This document shows, one piece after another, positions 32,974 through 42,318 of a stretch of 64,000 nt of DNA. The notes beneath the pieces are model-generated. The model saw only the letters and a program-made list of their open reading frames with translations. It made no database searches and had not been told where the DNA came from. This stretch comes from CAVPCZ01 sp963779225 (GTDB lineage: Bacteria; Bacteroidota; Ignavibacteria; UBA10030; UBA6906). A program made the translations under genes and the position numbers. Each line of letters starts with the position of its first letter. Position 1 is the stretch's first letter. The stretch spans positions 2,108,001 through 2,172,000 of the forward strand of contig CAVZWW010000003.1 in the NCBI GenBank assembly GCA_963779225.1. Direction: 5' to 3'.

Positions 32974-35226
32974 CTACTCCGCCGGCAGCGGCCGCAGAGG
33001 ATCCCCTGTTTCGTCGTCCAGGACAAGTGTGGTGGAACCCTCGGGTAGGGCAAAGTCCAGAGTCTTTCCATTCCTCAAATGGAGACTGTGCTTACCCCCC
33101 TCTTTTGTGTGCAGAACAAGAATTCCACCCCCCGCATAGACAATATCACCCTGTGTTGTATAGACGTGAGCCCCGCTGTTGCGCAGGATGTATTTCAGCG
33201 GTTCGGTGGCGGCGTTGGGAAGCGCAATATACCATGCCGTGTGATTGCCCAGGGTTTTTCGCACGACAGCGGGGCGGTCACTGTCTTTGAAACGCCCGAA
33301 CACTTCCACGGAGGGATCGACCACGCTGAACAGGGGGGCGATCCCCGCGTTCCCTGTCCGATAAGATATGACAGTGTCGCCGGGGAGGGACAGGAGGATT
33401 TCCGGTGAGAGGGAAGAATCCGCCTGACTCACGCGAATGCCGGTGACCCGGGAAATCCGCCCGGGATCAAGGTGTATGCCATCGGTATACCCCGGCGCGT
33501 AAAACCAGACCAGGGTCCGGCCGTCGCGGGCCACGCTGTCTTTGATAAAGGCGATCTGCTTCTCGTCGAGCAGATAACAGTTGCCGAAGACGAGGACGCG
33601 GTAGGGAGAAAGATCGATCCGGTCCAGGTCTCTGATGTGCACCGGATCGAACACCACACCGCTCTTGAAGGCTGTGAGCGAGTTCTGGTCAATCAGCACA
33701 TTACTCACCGGATCGGTTCCCCGCAGGCTGGCGGTGTGATAGAAGCTCTCCGTGTCGTAGACAAAGAGCACATCCGCTCCAGTGCGGTATTCCCGCCCGA
33801 GCCGGTTGTCGATGAGCTGCTTCAGATCCTTGATTTCGGCAAGCACACCGGGGTGGTCCCATGAACCCCGGCTGCCCCTGTGGTTGTATCGGAAACCGTC
33901 CAGGTCGACCCCTGCGACGCCGAAATCGTAGAACCAGAGTCCCATTCCCTTGGTGGCCGTGAACAGAACATTGCGGCGGACGCTGGCGATGCTGTTGCGC
34001 AGGAGGAGGTCATGCCGCGTATCCCGGGCGATAGGGAGTGGCGGTTCGGCATCCATCTCATCGAGCCAGAGCTTGCCGTGCGAACGGATCGAAGTGATCA
34101 GACTCCGGGAGCGGTAGGCGTCACCGAGCTTGATGGATTCGGGTTCGTACGCCTGGGGTCCGGAGAGGTAGTCGATGTAGGGTGAGGCAAGGACGCGGTG
34201 GAGCTCCAGATGTCCGCCTGCCGCCTGCCTGCCGAACGTGGAGAAGTAGTAGCCATAGAACGTTCCGGTGAGAATCGGCCGCGGCCATGTTTCTTTGACA
34301 ATGCGCGCAAAGTGGATGATATTGTCTGCGACGAGCTCGTGGACGCACCGGTAGTAATCGATCACCGGTTGTTCACGCGTGGGATCCCGGAAGATCCCTG
34401 CTGTCGTGGTCCTTTCGGCCATTCCCGGAACCTGCGCCGTGTTCAAGGTGATGCCGGGCCGGTTCCATGCTCTTTCCAGTGCCGCATCGGTGCCGTACCG
34501 GTCCCGCAGCCAGTCACGGAAATGGCGGTGCATGGAAGTGCTCACGTCGGGTTCGTTCCGGAAGAAGCCCCAGTTATGCCATTCGCCGTAGATGCCGTTG
34601 GCCACCTGAATGCCGGCGAGGGCGTTCCCTTCCGGGGTGGCGGCGAGTTCGCGGAGGAACTGCGCGAGCCGTTGACTTGCTTCAGACTTCCAGAGGGTCG
34701 AAGCCATGCTCACCCGGCGTACGGGACCGTTGTCCTCCTCAATAATGCGGACCAGACCGTCGGGCGGTTCGTCCTGAAAGTCCGTGTCTGCATAGCGCAC
34801 CCACTCGTCCGGAAATGAACGGGTCCACCATTGCGGGGCCGTCACGTGGAAACGGAAGATCACCGCGGCTTCGGGACAGACCTCAAGAATGCCGGCGATC
34901 TGCTTTTGCGCCGGGGTGATGTCCAATCGTCCGTCCTGGTGCCAGAGGTGATCGAAAAAGAGATCCACCTGAAAAAGCCTGACGCCCGCCCTGCCGAATT
35001 CTTGAATATTGTGCCGGGCGATCTCCTCCCACGACCATCGCCCTCCGGGAACATCGGTGAGTGCATACACCATGGGGGAGAGCGGCATATCGTTGATGAA
35101 GATCGTTGGACGCCCGTTGTGAAGTGCCAGACGGGAGGTGATCGGAGACGCGGCAGCGGTCCGGGCTTCGGCCAGAACGGCGGTGCATATCAGCGCGGAG
35201 GTGAGAACGAACAGGCGTGGTTTCAT
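32974..35226 (-). CDS. Secreted GH42-like TIM-barrel glycosidase (beta-galactosidase-like)
   Basis: 750 residues; ATG 35226 with GAGGAT upstream. Signal peptide LFVLTSALICTAVLAEA. Residues about 35-470 form a glycoside hydrolase clan-A barrel: WSWEEIARHNIQEFGRAGVRL at the start, the candidate acid/base Glu in NGIYGEWHNWG and the candidate nucleophile in LWLDEMDAE. A GH42-type trimerisation/Rossmann-like domain follows (YRVLVFGNCYLLDEKQI, GRTLVWFYAPGYTDG), then a beta domain. Likely removes galactose or similar sugars from polysaccharide outside the inner membrane. Divergent from a sugar kinase/nucleotidyltransferase pair. Confidence 0.75.
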   Translation of the reverse strand: MKPRLFVLTSALICTAVLAEARTAAASPITSRLALHNGRPTIFINDMPLSPMVYALTDVPGGRWSWEEIARHNIQEFGRAGVRLFQVDLFFDHLWHQDGRLDITPAQKQIAGILEVCPEAAVIFRFHVTAPQWWTRSFPDEWVRYADTDFQDEPPDGLVRIIEEDNGPVRRVSMASTLWKSEASQRLAQFLRELAATPEGNALAGIQVANGIYGEWHNWGFFRNEPDVSTSMHRHFRDWLRDRYGTDAALERAWNRPGITLNTAQVPGMAERTTTAGIFRDPTREQPVIDYYRCVHELVADNIIHFARIVKETWPRPILTGTFYGYYFSTFGRQAAGGHLELHRVLASPYIDYLSGPQAYEPESIKLGDAYRSRSLITSIRSHGKLWLDEMDAEPPLPIARDTRHDLLLRNSIASVRRNVLFTATKGMGLWFYDFGVAGVDLDGFRYNHRGSRGSWDHPGVLAEIKDLKQLIDNRLGREYRTGADVLFVYDTESFYHTASLRGTDPVSNVLIDQNSLTAFKSGVVFDPVHIRDLDRIDLSPYRVLVFGNCYLLDEKQIAFIKDSVARDGRTLVWFYAPGYTDGIHLDPGRISRVTGIRVSQADSSLSPEILLSLPGDTVISYRTGNAGIAPLFSVVDPSVEVFGRFKDSDRPAVVRKTLGNHTAWYIALPNAATEPLKYILRNSGAHVYTTQGDIVYAGGGILVLHTKEGGKHSLHLRNGKTLDFALPEGSTTLVLDDETGDPLRPLPAE

Positions 35227-35247
35227 GGAATCCTCGTGTGGAACCTC

Positions 35248-35253
35248 ATTATA
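35248..35253 (-). promoter_or_regulatory. Consensus -10 box for the GH42-like gene
   Basis: On the minus strand the hexamer is a perfect TATAAT, about 22 bases upstream of ATG 35226. No good -35 is visible at 17 bp, so an activator may be needed. Confidence 0.45.
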
Positions 35254-35438
35254 GAAAGGAAATGGCAAAAATGGAAACATTCTTCCGGTCGCTTTTTTCG
35301 TCAATCCTGTGTATGTTTTTGTGAGGAGGGGGCCACCGTTGTCCTTGCCGGGGCGTTGAGTCGTGCAGGACCGCGGATCCGCCGGGCGAAAGGGGAGAAA
35401 GCCTTGGAATGCATCAAGTACCGCCGGAAAGGTGATAT

Positions 35439-36554
35439 GTGAAGACAACGATTGCCACGGACGATGTACAAACTATCCGTGTCTCCTCACCGGGCCGCAT
35501 CTGTCTCTTTGGAGAACACCAGGACTACCTGCACCTCCCCGTGATCCCCTGTGCCCTCACTCTCCGGGTGGACATCGAAGGGTGCAGGCGGAAGGATATG
35601 AACGTGTTGCTGGATCTGCCCGATATCGGACAGCAGGAGCAATTCTCCATTGCCGGGCCGCTCACGTACACGCATAAAAGAGATTACTTCCGCAGCACGC
35701 TGAACGTCCTCCGCCGGCACGGGTTCACTTTCACCACCGGTTTCGACTGCCGCGTGCGCGGGACGATCCCCATCAATGCGGGGACGTCAAGCTCATCGGC
35801 GCTGGTTGTCTCATGGGTCCACTTTCTCACGCGGATGAGCGAACAGCGGCAGGTTCCGGCAGCCCCGGTGATCGCCGCACTGGCGCACGAAGCGGAAGTC
35901 GTCGAGTTCGGTGAACCGGGGGGCATGATGGATCATTACGCCGCGGCCTGCGGGGGCCTCTTTTCTCTCACCTTTTCTCCCGGCGTCTCGCTTTCTGAAC
36001 TGCCCGCGCGTCTTGGCCCGCTCGTCCTCGGCAACTCCGGCGAACCCAAAGATACCACAACCATTCTCGCCCGTGTCAAGAACCGGGTTCTGGAAGGCGT
36101 CGCACTTCTCTCCCGGATAGATCCCGGTTTTCTGCTGCAGAACGAAACGCCCGATTCGATCGAATCGTTGAACCGCAAGCTGAGTGGAGAGCAAATGGAA
36201 CTCCTCCGTGGCACAGTGCACAACCACCAGATTACCAGGAAGGCGCTGGCGCTCCTGCAGAATGAACGCGTGGATCACCTGCGGCTCGGTTCTCTCTTGA
36301 ATGAACACCAGCAGGTGCTGCGCGATGTGCTCCGTATCTCGACCCCGAAGATCGACCGTATGCTTGCAGCGGCGATTGACGCAGGAGCTGCTGGTGGGAA
36401 GATCAACGGATCCGGAGGCGGTGGATGCATGTTCGCGTACGCTCCGGACCACCCGGAGCGGGTCGCCGCAGCCATCGAGAGAGCGGGTGGTACGGCCTAT
36501 ATCGTCCGGCCTGACTCCGGCACACGTCTGGAAGCGGGCAAAGGAACTGAATGA
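35439..36554 (+). CDS. GHMP-family sugar kinase (galactokinase-like)
   Basis: 371 residues; GTG 35439 follows AAAGGTGAT, and the nearby ATG is closed by an immediate stop. Motifs: substrate loop GRICLFGEHQDYLHLPVI (galactokinase-type GEHxDY), ATP loop GTIPINAGTSSSSALVVS, and GKINGSGGGGCMFAY. It phosphorylates the anomeric hydroxyl of a sugar; galactose is the default guess, but related kinases act on glucuronate or arabinose, and uronate lyases occur nearby. Overlaps the nucleotidyltransferase gene by four bases, so the pair probably converts a free sugar to a nucleotide sugar. Confidence 0.85.
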   Translation: MKTTIATDDVQTIRVSSPGRICLFGEHQDYLHLPVIPCALTLRVDIEGCRRKDMNVLLDLPDIGQQEQFSIAGPLTYTHKRDYFRSTLNVLRRHGFTFTTGFDCRVRGTIPINAGTSSSSALVVSWVHFLTRMSEQRQVPAAPVIAALAHEAEVVEFGEPGGMMDHYAAACGGLFSLTFSPGVSLSELPARLGPLVLGNSGEPKDTTTILARVKNRVLEGVALLSRIDPGFLLQNETPDSIESLNRKLSGEQMELLRGTVHNHQITRKALALLQNERVDHLRLGSLLNEHQQVLRDVLRISTPKIDRMLAAAIDAGAAGGKINGSGGGGCMFAYAPDHPERVAAAIERAGGTAYIVRPDSGTRLEAGKGTE

Positions 36555-37417
36555 TGCCTGGAAGACTTGTGGTCCTTGCCGGTGGTGCTGCTTCCCGTAT
36601 GAAGAAGACCGGAACGATGGCTCTGGACGATCGTCTTGCACAGGATGCCGCGACAAAGGTGAAGGCGATGATCGGCGTGGGCGAGGGGCATCGTCCGTTT
36701 CTGGAGTATCTGCTCTATCATGCCTGGCTTGCGGGTTATGACGATGTCGTCATCGTGGTGGGAGAGCTGGACGGCTCGGTTCGCGAATACTTCGGGAGAA
36801 ATGCGAAGGGGAACAATTTCCACGGATTGAACATCTCCTATGCCGTCCAGCGGATCCCGGCGGGGCGCACAAAACCTCTGGGAACCGCCGATGCGCTTCT
36901 CCACGCACTCCGATCGCGGCCGGAGTGGCGGGAGGAGAGATTCACCGTCTGCAACAGCGATAATCTGTATTCGGTAAACGCCTTCCGGCTCCTCCGCGAA
37001 GCCCCTGACGATAACGGGCTGATCGACTATGACCGCGACGCACTCGGTCTGGACAGCGCGCGCGTCGACCGTTTTGCGGTTTTGCTCAAGGACGGGCAGG
37101 GGCGGTTGTCCGATATTGTCGAGATGCCCGATCCGGAGACTCTGCGCCGGGCACGTGGTCCGGACGGGAAAATCGGTGTGAGTATGAATATCTATGCGTT
37201 CAGATATGAACATATTCTGCCGTACCTTGAACGGGTTCCGGTTCATCCGGTCCGGCAGGAGAAGGAACTTCCGGGTGCGGTGAGAATGATGCTCGCTGAT
37301 CGCCCGGGAAGTATCATCCCGATACCGCTGGCAGAGCCCGTGCCGGACCTGACGAATCGGGATGACATCGAACAGATCAAACGTACGGTGGAGCGGGTGA
37401 GTCTGTCATGGAAATAG
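36551..37417 (+). CDS. Sugar nucleotidyltransferase
   Basis: 288 residues with a Rossmann-like NTP-transferase fold: VVLAGGAASRMKK (nucleotide loop), a conserved Lys in ATKVKAMIGV, GHRPFLEYLLYHA, PLGTADALLHAL and the metal-binding Asp in TVCNSDNLYS. It should join a sugar-1-phosphate, supplied by the kinase upstream, to UTP or another NTP. The start overlaps the kinase stop (ATGA), implying coupled translation. The nucleotide and sugar are not assignable from sequence. Confidence 0.82.
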   Translation: MMPGRLVVLAGGAASRMKKTGTMALDDRLAQDAATKVKAMIGVGEGHRPFLEYLLYHAWLAGYDDVVIVVGELDGSVREYFGRNAKGNNFHGLNISYAVQRIPAGRTKPLGTADALLHALRSRPEWREERFTVCNSDNLYSVNAFRLLREAPDDNGLIDYDRDALGLDSARVDRFAVLLKDGQGRLSDIVEMPDPETLRRARGPDGKIGVSMNIYAFRYEHILPYLERVPVHPVRQEKELPGAVRMMLADRPGSIIPIPLAEPVPDLTNRDDIEQIKRTVERVSLSWK

Positions 37418-37448
37418 GACCACGTTGTCCCTTTTTCGGGTTTCGGCA

Positions 37449-38009
37449 ATGATGGCTACCTATGAGGTTGTTTTTCTTGCCCTCGTTCTTTCGATCGATG
37501 CCTTTGCCGTATCGCTCGTGGCTGCCGCTACGGGACGGCTTAACGGGAGGCGCGCGTCTTTGCGACTGGCCTTCCACCTCGGGCTCTTTCAATTCATGAT
37601 GCCCATACTCGGCTGGACGGCGGGAGCGACTCTGGAGCCGGTCATTGCCGCAGTTGATCACTGGGTGGCCTTCGGGCTCCTATGCGTCATTGCATTTCGG
37701 ATGATTCGATCGTCCATTGCGGGAACGCCGCCCGGGCAGGCTGGCGACCCTTCCCGGGGGCTGACAATGCTTGCGCTCGCGCTTGCCACAAGTATAGATG
37801 CGATGGCGGTGGGATTCAGCATGGCCATCCTGCATATCAATATCTTGTGGCCAAGTGTACTCATCGGTACAATCACGGCCGGTGTCTGTCTGCTGGCCAT
37901 CCTCCTCGGAAGCCGTGTTGAAGCACGTTTTGGCCGCTGGGCGGAAGCGTTCGGTGGGGTGATCTTACTGGGCATCGCCCTGCGTATCCTGTTTGACCAC
38001 ATCGGCTGA
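37449..38009 (+). CDS. mntP: MntP-like manganese efflux protein
   Basis: 186 residues, six hydrophobic helices in two repeats. Family motifs are the Asp-bearing helices LSIDAFAVSL and ATSIDAMAVGF and the RLAFHLGLFQFMMPILGW segment. Exports Mn2+ in relatives. ATG 37449 is directly followed by another ATG at 37452? reading MMATYEV; no strong ribosome site. The 31-base gap from the nucleotidyltransferase leaves no room for a yybP-ykoY manganese riboswitch, so it is probably expressed with the preceding genes. Confidence 0.88.
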   Translation: MMATYEVVFLALVLSIDAFAVSLVAAATGRLNGRRASLRLAFHLGLFQFMMPILGWTAGATLEPVIAAVDHWVAFGLLCVIAFRMIRSSIAGTPPGQAGDPSRGLTMLALALATSIDAMAVGFSMAILHINILWPSVLIGTITAGVCLLAILLGSRVEARFGRWAEAFGGVILLGIALRILFDHIG

Positions 38010-38510
38010 CATCCATTTCACCCTCTTCCCTCCCATATCGGCTCATCGTTACTGCGAGGATGCAGAACTGTTCGGTCAGCAGTCCTTCGTATCCGCATGG
38101 CCATCCCTCCCGGCGCCGACGGCCTGTCCTATGGCAACCCCGGGCTCTTTCTCATCCAGCTGTTGGTGACCGTGGAAACGGCCGCGTTTAAAGGCCTTGC
38201 GACGTTTCTCCCGGTCGCCCTTCTCGACCGCACGATGGGGATCAGAAGCAATGAGCAGGATCAGGACGAAGGCCTGGACCCTGTCGAGCACGGCGAGAAG
38301 GGGTATCACGAACTGGGCTGTACATATTGTCTTAATACGATCTGAATATGTTTGCATTCTCCTTGCGGAAATCGGGTTGTTGTACTATATTACCCCTGCT
38401 TCCCAGTTCCAATCCACCGGCACCAGACTTCCAGGATCATTCATGCCCGCCGCTGTCCCGGGTACTCAGAGTGGTTCGCCATTCCCCACATCACTACTTC
38501 AGGAGGTGCT
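38010..38510. other. 501-base intergenic gap
   Basis: Holds a promoter at 38363 for the Yip1 gene. An open frame of 93 codons on the minus strand (38076-38357) has a hydrophobic start (QFVIPLLAVLDRVQAFVLILLIA) but its ribosome site is too close to the ATG and I do not recognise it; it may be a small membrane protein or chance. Nothing else is supported. Confidence 0.5.
38363..38391 (+). promoter_or_regulatory. Promoter of Yip1-family gene
   Basis: TTGCGG (38363-38368), 17-bp spacer, TATATT (38386-38391), giving a leader of about 112 bases to the start at 38511. Confidence 0.5.
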
Positions 38511-39098
38511 ATGAATCTTGTTGAGCGCGCAAAGAACATCATTATGACGCCAAAGACGGAATGGGCCGTCATCGCCGCGGAAGAACCGAATGCCATGCAA
38601 ATCCTCACGGGATACGTCATTCCTCTTGCGCTTATCCCCGCCGTGGCGAGTGTCATCGGGTACGGTGTGATCGGCAGCGGTATGGGAACTTCCCTCGCCT
38701 GGGGTATCGGGATGGGAATTATTTCGTTCGTATCGACGGTGCTGGGCGTGTATCTCACCGCCTTTGTTGTGGATTTCCTCGCCCCCAACTTCGGTTCGCA
38801 GAAGAATTTCGGCCGCGCGATGCAGCTCGTCGCATATGCGTACACTCCTGCCTGGGTCGCCGGCATTCTGAATATCGTCCCCGCGATCGGGATTCTCGCC
38901 TCCCTTGCCGGACTCTACGGGCTGTACCTGATGTACCTCGGCTTCCCGTACACCATGAAGACCCCCGAGGACAAGATCATTATCTATCTGATTGTCGCCA
39001 TCGTCGCGCTCCTTGTTATCTATATGATTCTCGGTGCGATCCTCACCGCCATCGTGTTTGCCGTGCTGGGTATGAGTGCACTGAGCATGATGCGTTGA
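38511..39098 (+). CDS. Yip1-family integral membrane protein
   Basis: 195 residues; ATG 38511 has AGGAGGT four bases upstream. N-terminus NLVERAKNIIMTPKTEWAVIAAE is the typical Yip1 opening (TPKTEWxxI), followed by five or six hydrophobic helices (ILTGYVIPLALIPAVASVIG, AYTPAWVAGIL). Bacterial members are common and their role is not established. Monocistronic: own promoter upstream and a hairpin terminator after it. Confidence 0.85.
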   Translation: MNLVERAKNIIMTPKTEWAVIAAEEPNAMQILTGYVIPLALIPAVASVIGYGVIGSGMGTSLAWGIGMGIISFVSTVLGVYLTAFVVDFLAPNFGSQKNFGRAMQLVAYAYTPAWVAGILNIVPAIGILASLAGLYGLYLMYLGFPYTMKTPEDKIIIYLIVAIVALLVIYMILGAILTAIVFAVLGMSALSMMR

Positions 39099-39160
39099 AC
39101 GTTTAACGGTCGTTTTGACGGACTCTCCAGGACAGGTGCAGAGCCACAAAGACTGGTCGG

Positions 39161-39190
39161 AGCGGCTCCGGGTAGGTTCCCGGAGCCGCT
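39161..39190 (+). terminator. Rho-independent terminator after Yip1 gene
   Basis: Perfect 12-bp stem AGCGGCTCCGGG / CCCGGAGCCGCT with a 6-base loop, followed by TCTTTACA and further T-rich sequence. It separates the Yip1 gene from the cobalamin adenosyltransferase gene. Confidence 0.85.
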
Positions 39191-39227
39191 TCTTTACAAT
39201 GATTTCCCTTTTAAGTACATTCGGACC

Positions 39228-39770
39228 ATGAAAATCTACACGCGGACGGGCGACAGGGGGGACACCTCTCTCTTTGGAGGGCAACGTGTCCCCAAAGATG
39301 CATTGCGCATCGAAGCGTACGGCACGGTGGACGAGTTGAACTCCGTGATCGGCACGGTCCGTGCCGACAATGCCGGGCCGGTCCTCGACGCAACGCTCGA
39401 ACGAATTCAGAACGACCTGTTTGCGCTCGGAGCGGATCTGGCCACCCCGAGGTCGCTTGAGAAGAAAGGGGTGCGCCGGATTACCCACACTGAAGCGGAT
39501 AGCCTCGAACAGGAGATCGATCGGTTTGAAGCGGAATTGAAGCCCCTCAAGAGTTTCATTCTGCCGGGGGGGTCTTCCGTTGCCGCCCGCATGCACTTTG
39601 CCCGCACGGTGTGCCGGCGCGCCGAACGGATTGTCGTACGCCTCTCCAGAAACGAAGATATCGGCGACGACATCATCATCTACCTTAACCGCCTTTCGGA
39701 TCTCCTCTTCGTGCTCGCGCGTTACGCAAACCACGCTGCACACGTTTCCGAAGTCAAGTGGAAACCGTGA
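39228..39770 (+). CDS. Cob(I)alamin adenosyltransferase, PduO type
   Basis: 180 residues. The N-terminal ATP loop TRTGDRGDTSLFGG, RIEAYGTVDELNS, CRRAERIVVRL and YLNRLSDLLFVLARYAN define the PduO-type enzyme, which makes adenosylcobalamin from cob(I)alamin and ATP. Cytoplasmic. No cobalamin riboswitch is visible in the short upstream space after the terminator. Its stop overlaps the GTG of the M28 peptidase gene, an odd pairing that probably reflects only shared transcription. Confidence 0.95.
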   Translation: MKIYTRTGDRGDTSLFGGQRVPKDALRIEAYGTVDELNSVIGTVRADNAGPVLDATLERIQNDLFALGADLATPRSLEKKGVRRITHTEADSLEQEIDRFEAELKPLKSFILPGGSSVAARMHFARTVCRRAERIVVRLSRNEDIGDDIIIYLNRLSDLLFVLARYANHAAHVSEVKWKP

Positions 39771-42142
39771 TTCACTCCAGCGGGATCTCTGCTGTGCTCC
39801 GTTTGTGCCGGATTCTTACCTTTCCTGGACTTCTCTTCGCCTGCCTGGCCTCGCGTGCAACCGCGGAAACCGATAGTCTCTTTTCGACGGCAAACGCCTA
39901 TGCCATTCTCCGCGTGCTGGCCGGGGAAATCGGACCGCGTCCGATGGGCTCGCCCGCGGAACAACGTGCGCTTGCCTTTGCGGTCGAGCGGTTCCGTGCC
40001 TATGGATGCGACACCGCCTATGTGATGCCCATGGCCGCGGCAGCCGGTGTGAACACGGCCAGCGGGATCGCCGTGGGAGTCCTCCGGGGCTCCAGCGGAC
40101 GGATCATTGTGCTGGGGAGCCACATCGATTCATCCGGGCCGGATATCCCCGGCGCAAACGACAACGGGTCGGGAACGGCGTGCGTCATCGAACTGGCACG
40201 CGTTCTCGCGCATCGCCCCCGCGCTTCCACGATCATATTCTGCTGTTTCGGCGGAGAAGAAGAAGGGCTGTGCGGATCGAAGCATTTCGTCGATCATTTC
40301 GGCGGAATTGACAGCGTGGTGTTGATGCTGCAGATCGACATGGCGGACGGACACAGCTATCTCGAACTTGATCCGGACGGCCCGCACCAGACGAGTGCAC
40401 CGCGCTGGCTACCCGAGGCCGCCGTCGACCTGTATTACAACGGGCTCGGGTATACGGGCCTGCACTATCTTACGCACTGGTCCACGCTCAATGCATCTTC
40501 AGAAGGATCGACCGGGTCGGACCACGCCCCGTTCCTCGAGAGGGGGATTCCGTCCCTGGATCTGACATCCGATGTCATGTATCCTATTCATACGCCGCTG
40601 GACAATCTCGCGCTGTTCGACTCCTCCGGCCTTGCCCGGTCGGGCCGCCTCGTGGAACGGCTGGTTGACCGGTTCGATGCCGGAGTTCCTTCCCGCACCA
40701 CGGAGTCGTATTATCTTGTGCAGGCCGGGACACGGCTGTTCTTCATCGATTATTGGATGCTCTGGATCGGCATTGGTGCGGCATTCGGGCTTGGGGTAAC
40801 CGCGCTCGTGTATCTCCGCCGGCGGCGCTGTGTGGACCGGAGCGGCCTGCCGCGTTGGTCAACCTTGAAACTCCTGCTTGCCACGCTTGTGATTCAGGCA
40901 TTCATCTGGCTTGCCGAAGTTCCCCTTGGCAAAATGCTCGGATACCGGTACCCATGGGTGAACAATTTTTCCGGCTACCTGTTGTTCGCCCTGCTCACAG
41001 GTGCGACAGGAGCCTGGATTGTGCTCCGGCAGATCCGGCGGTTCAGGCTTTCTCCCGACCCGTACGTGTACTATCTCCGTGTGTTTGTGCTGTTTGTTGC
41101 CGCAATAGTCAGCGCGTCTTTCGTGAACCCGGAAATAGCGCTCTATCCGGCTTCAGCGCTCTTCTTTCTCGCACTCGGGTTGCTCATCCGCCGGCCGATT
41201 TTCAGGAGCGCCTTCTTCCTTCTGGCGCTTTACCTGCCGCTTCACCTGGTTTTCTTCGAGCCGCTGGGTCTTTTCCAGCGCCTCATGGCACAGACGGTGA
41301 TGAACGCCTGGTGGAAGCAGGTGCTGTATGAGAGCGCGTTCATCCTCATCTTCAGTCTTCTGGCCCTCCCGTTTGTGTACGGCTTTGCTGCGGTGTACCG
41401 CGGTGCAGGAAGGGACCTCTTCTGGCTCAGACGATTCCGGACCGTCCCCGCGCTTGCCGGACTCCTGCTCGCACTCGTTGCCTGTGGCATCTATCTGTCC
41501 GGTCAACCAGTCTACGATGCACGCTGGCAAAAACAGGTTCGTGCCGAACAACGTTTCACTGTGGGGGCTGAGAAGAGCACGCTGGTAATTACCGGCGGAG
41601 AGTACTTGCGCGGGTTGCACGTGCTTATTGCCGGCAAGGAAACGGCACTCACCTCACGTACAACGCAATTCGCGCCGGATCTACCGGACCCGTCCCGCGT
41701 GGAGTGGGCTGCGTTCCGTTCGTCCACTTCGGCCAAACCTGATACATCGGCCTCAGACACATTGGCGCACATCGAACACCTGCTCACCATTGAGAGCAGG
41801 AGTCGCCCCCTGGCGGTCCAGGTTGTCTACCGTTCCTCCGATCCCTTCTCGCTGGCCTCGTCCTGGTCCCTCGGCCGCCGCCGCAGGGGCGTCGCAAACT
41901 CCGACCGGGTGAAAGTGATGAACTGGTATGCATTTCCGGATAGCACTCTCATGATCCCGGTATCGCTCACACTCCAGCCCCGGCAGGAAGTTACTGAAAC
42001 GGTCGAATTGACTTACGACAGGCTTGCGGCCCCCGTCCGGATCGAGCGGGAGCTCACCACGGTGAACACGCGGACCGTCGTTGTGCGTGAGGATACGATT
42101 CGGGCCGGCGGACCCGCCATAACACCAATCTCCGTCGAATAG
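39767..42142 (+). CDS. M28-family aminopeptidase fused to a polytopic membrane domain
   Basis: About 791 residues from GTG 39767 (GTGA overlap with the previous stop); GTG 39758 is possible. Signal/anchor near the N-terminus, then an M28 zinc peptidase domain: GSHIDSSG, ANDNGSG, catalytic Glu in FGGEEEGL, Asp in LQIDMADG and His in YPIHTPLD. From about residue 325 there are some nine transmembrane helices, then a soluble C-terminal beta domain of about 250 residues. The layout recalls eukaryotic ERMP1/Fxna-like M28 membrane proteases and their bacterial relatives. Likely cleaves peptides on the periplasmic side. Confidence 0.88.
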   Translation: MIHSSGISAVLRLCRILTFPGLLFACLASRATAETDSLFSTANAYAILRVLAGEIGPRPMGSPAEQRALAFAVERFRAYGCDTAYVMPMAAAAGVNTASGIAVGVLRGSSGRIIVLGSHIDSSGPDIPGANDNGSGTACVIELARVLAHRPRASTIIFCCFGGEEEGLCGSKHFVDHFGGIDSVVLMLQIDMADGHSYLELDPDGPHQTSAPRWLPEAAVDLYYNGLGYTGLHYLTHWSTLNASSEGSTGSDHAPFLERGIPSLDLTSDVMYPIHTPLDNLALFDSSGLARSGRLVERLVDRFDAGVPSRTTESYYLVQAGTRLFFIDYWMLWIGIGAAFGLGVTALVYLRRRRCVDRSGLPRWSTLKLLLATLVIQAFIWLAEVPLGKMLGYRYPWVNNFSGYLLFALLTGATGAWIVLRQIRRFRLSPDPYVYYLRVFVLFVAAIVSASFVNPEIALYPASALFFLALGLLIRRPIFRSAFFLLALYLPLHLVFFEPLGLFQRLMAQTVMNAWWKQVLYESAFILIFSLLALPFVYGFAAVYRGAGRDLFWLRRFRTVPALAGLLLALVACGIYLSGQPVYDARWQKQVRAEQRFTVGAEKSTLVITGGEYLRGLHVLIAGKETALTSRTTQFAPDLPDPSRVEWAAFRSSTSAKPDTSASDTLAHIEHLLTIESRSRPLAVQVVYRSSDPFSLASSWSLGRRRRGVANSDRVKVMNWYAFPDSTLMIPVSLTLQPRQEVTETVELTYDRLAAPVRIERELTTVNTRTVVVREDTIRAGGPAITPISVE

Positions 42143-42318
42143 TGCGGCGCCGTCACCCTCCAGCGGAGTCAGAGTGCTGACGGACACGGACAGAGCGGGA
42201 CCATATGTCCATGCGAAGTGCCCCGGTCCTGGGACACAATGCATATCCACCGGCAGAGCTTCGCCGGTTATGCGGACAGTTGTTGATAGCTTTCCACCAA
42301 TACGTAAGGAGATACACC

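Noticed and set aside
37418..37448. Manganese (yybP-ykoY) riboswitch before the MntP-like gene
   Set aside because: Only 31 bases separate it from the preceding gene, too short for the aptamer.
38076..38357. 93-codon minus-strand frame in the 38010-38510 gap as a confident gene
   Set aside because: The purine-rich site abuts the ATG, the C-terminal half looks random, and I recognise no family; kept only as a possibility in the gap entry.
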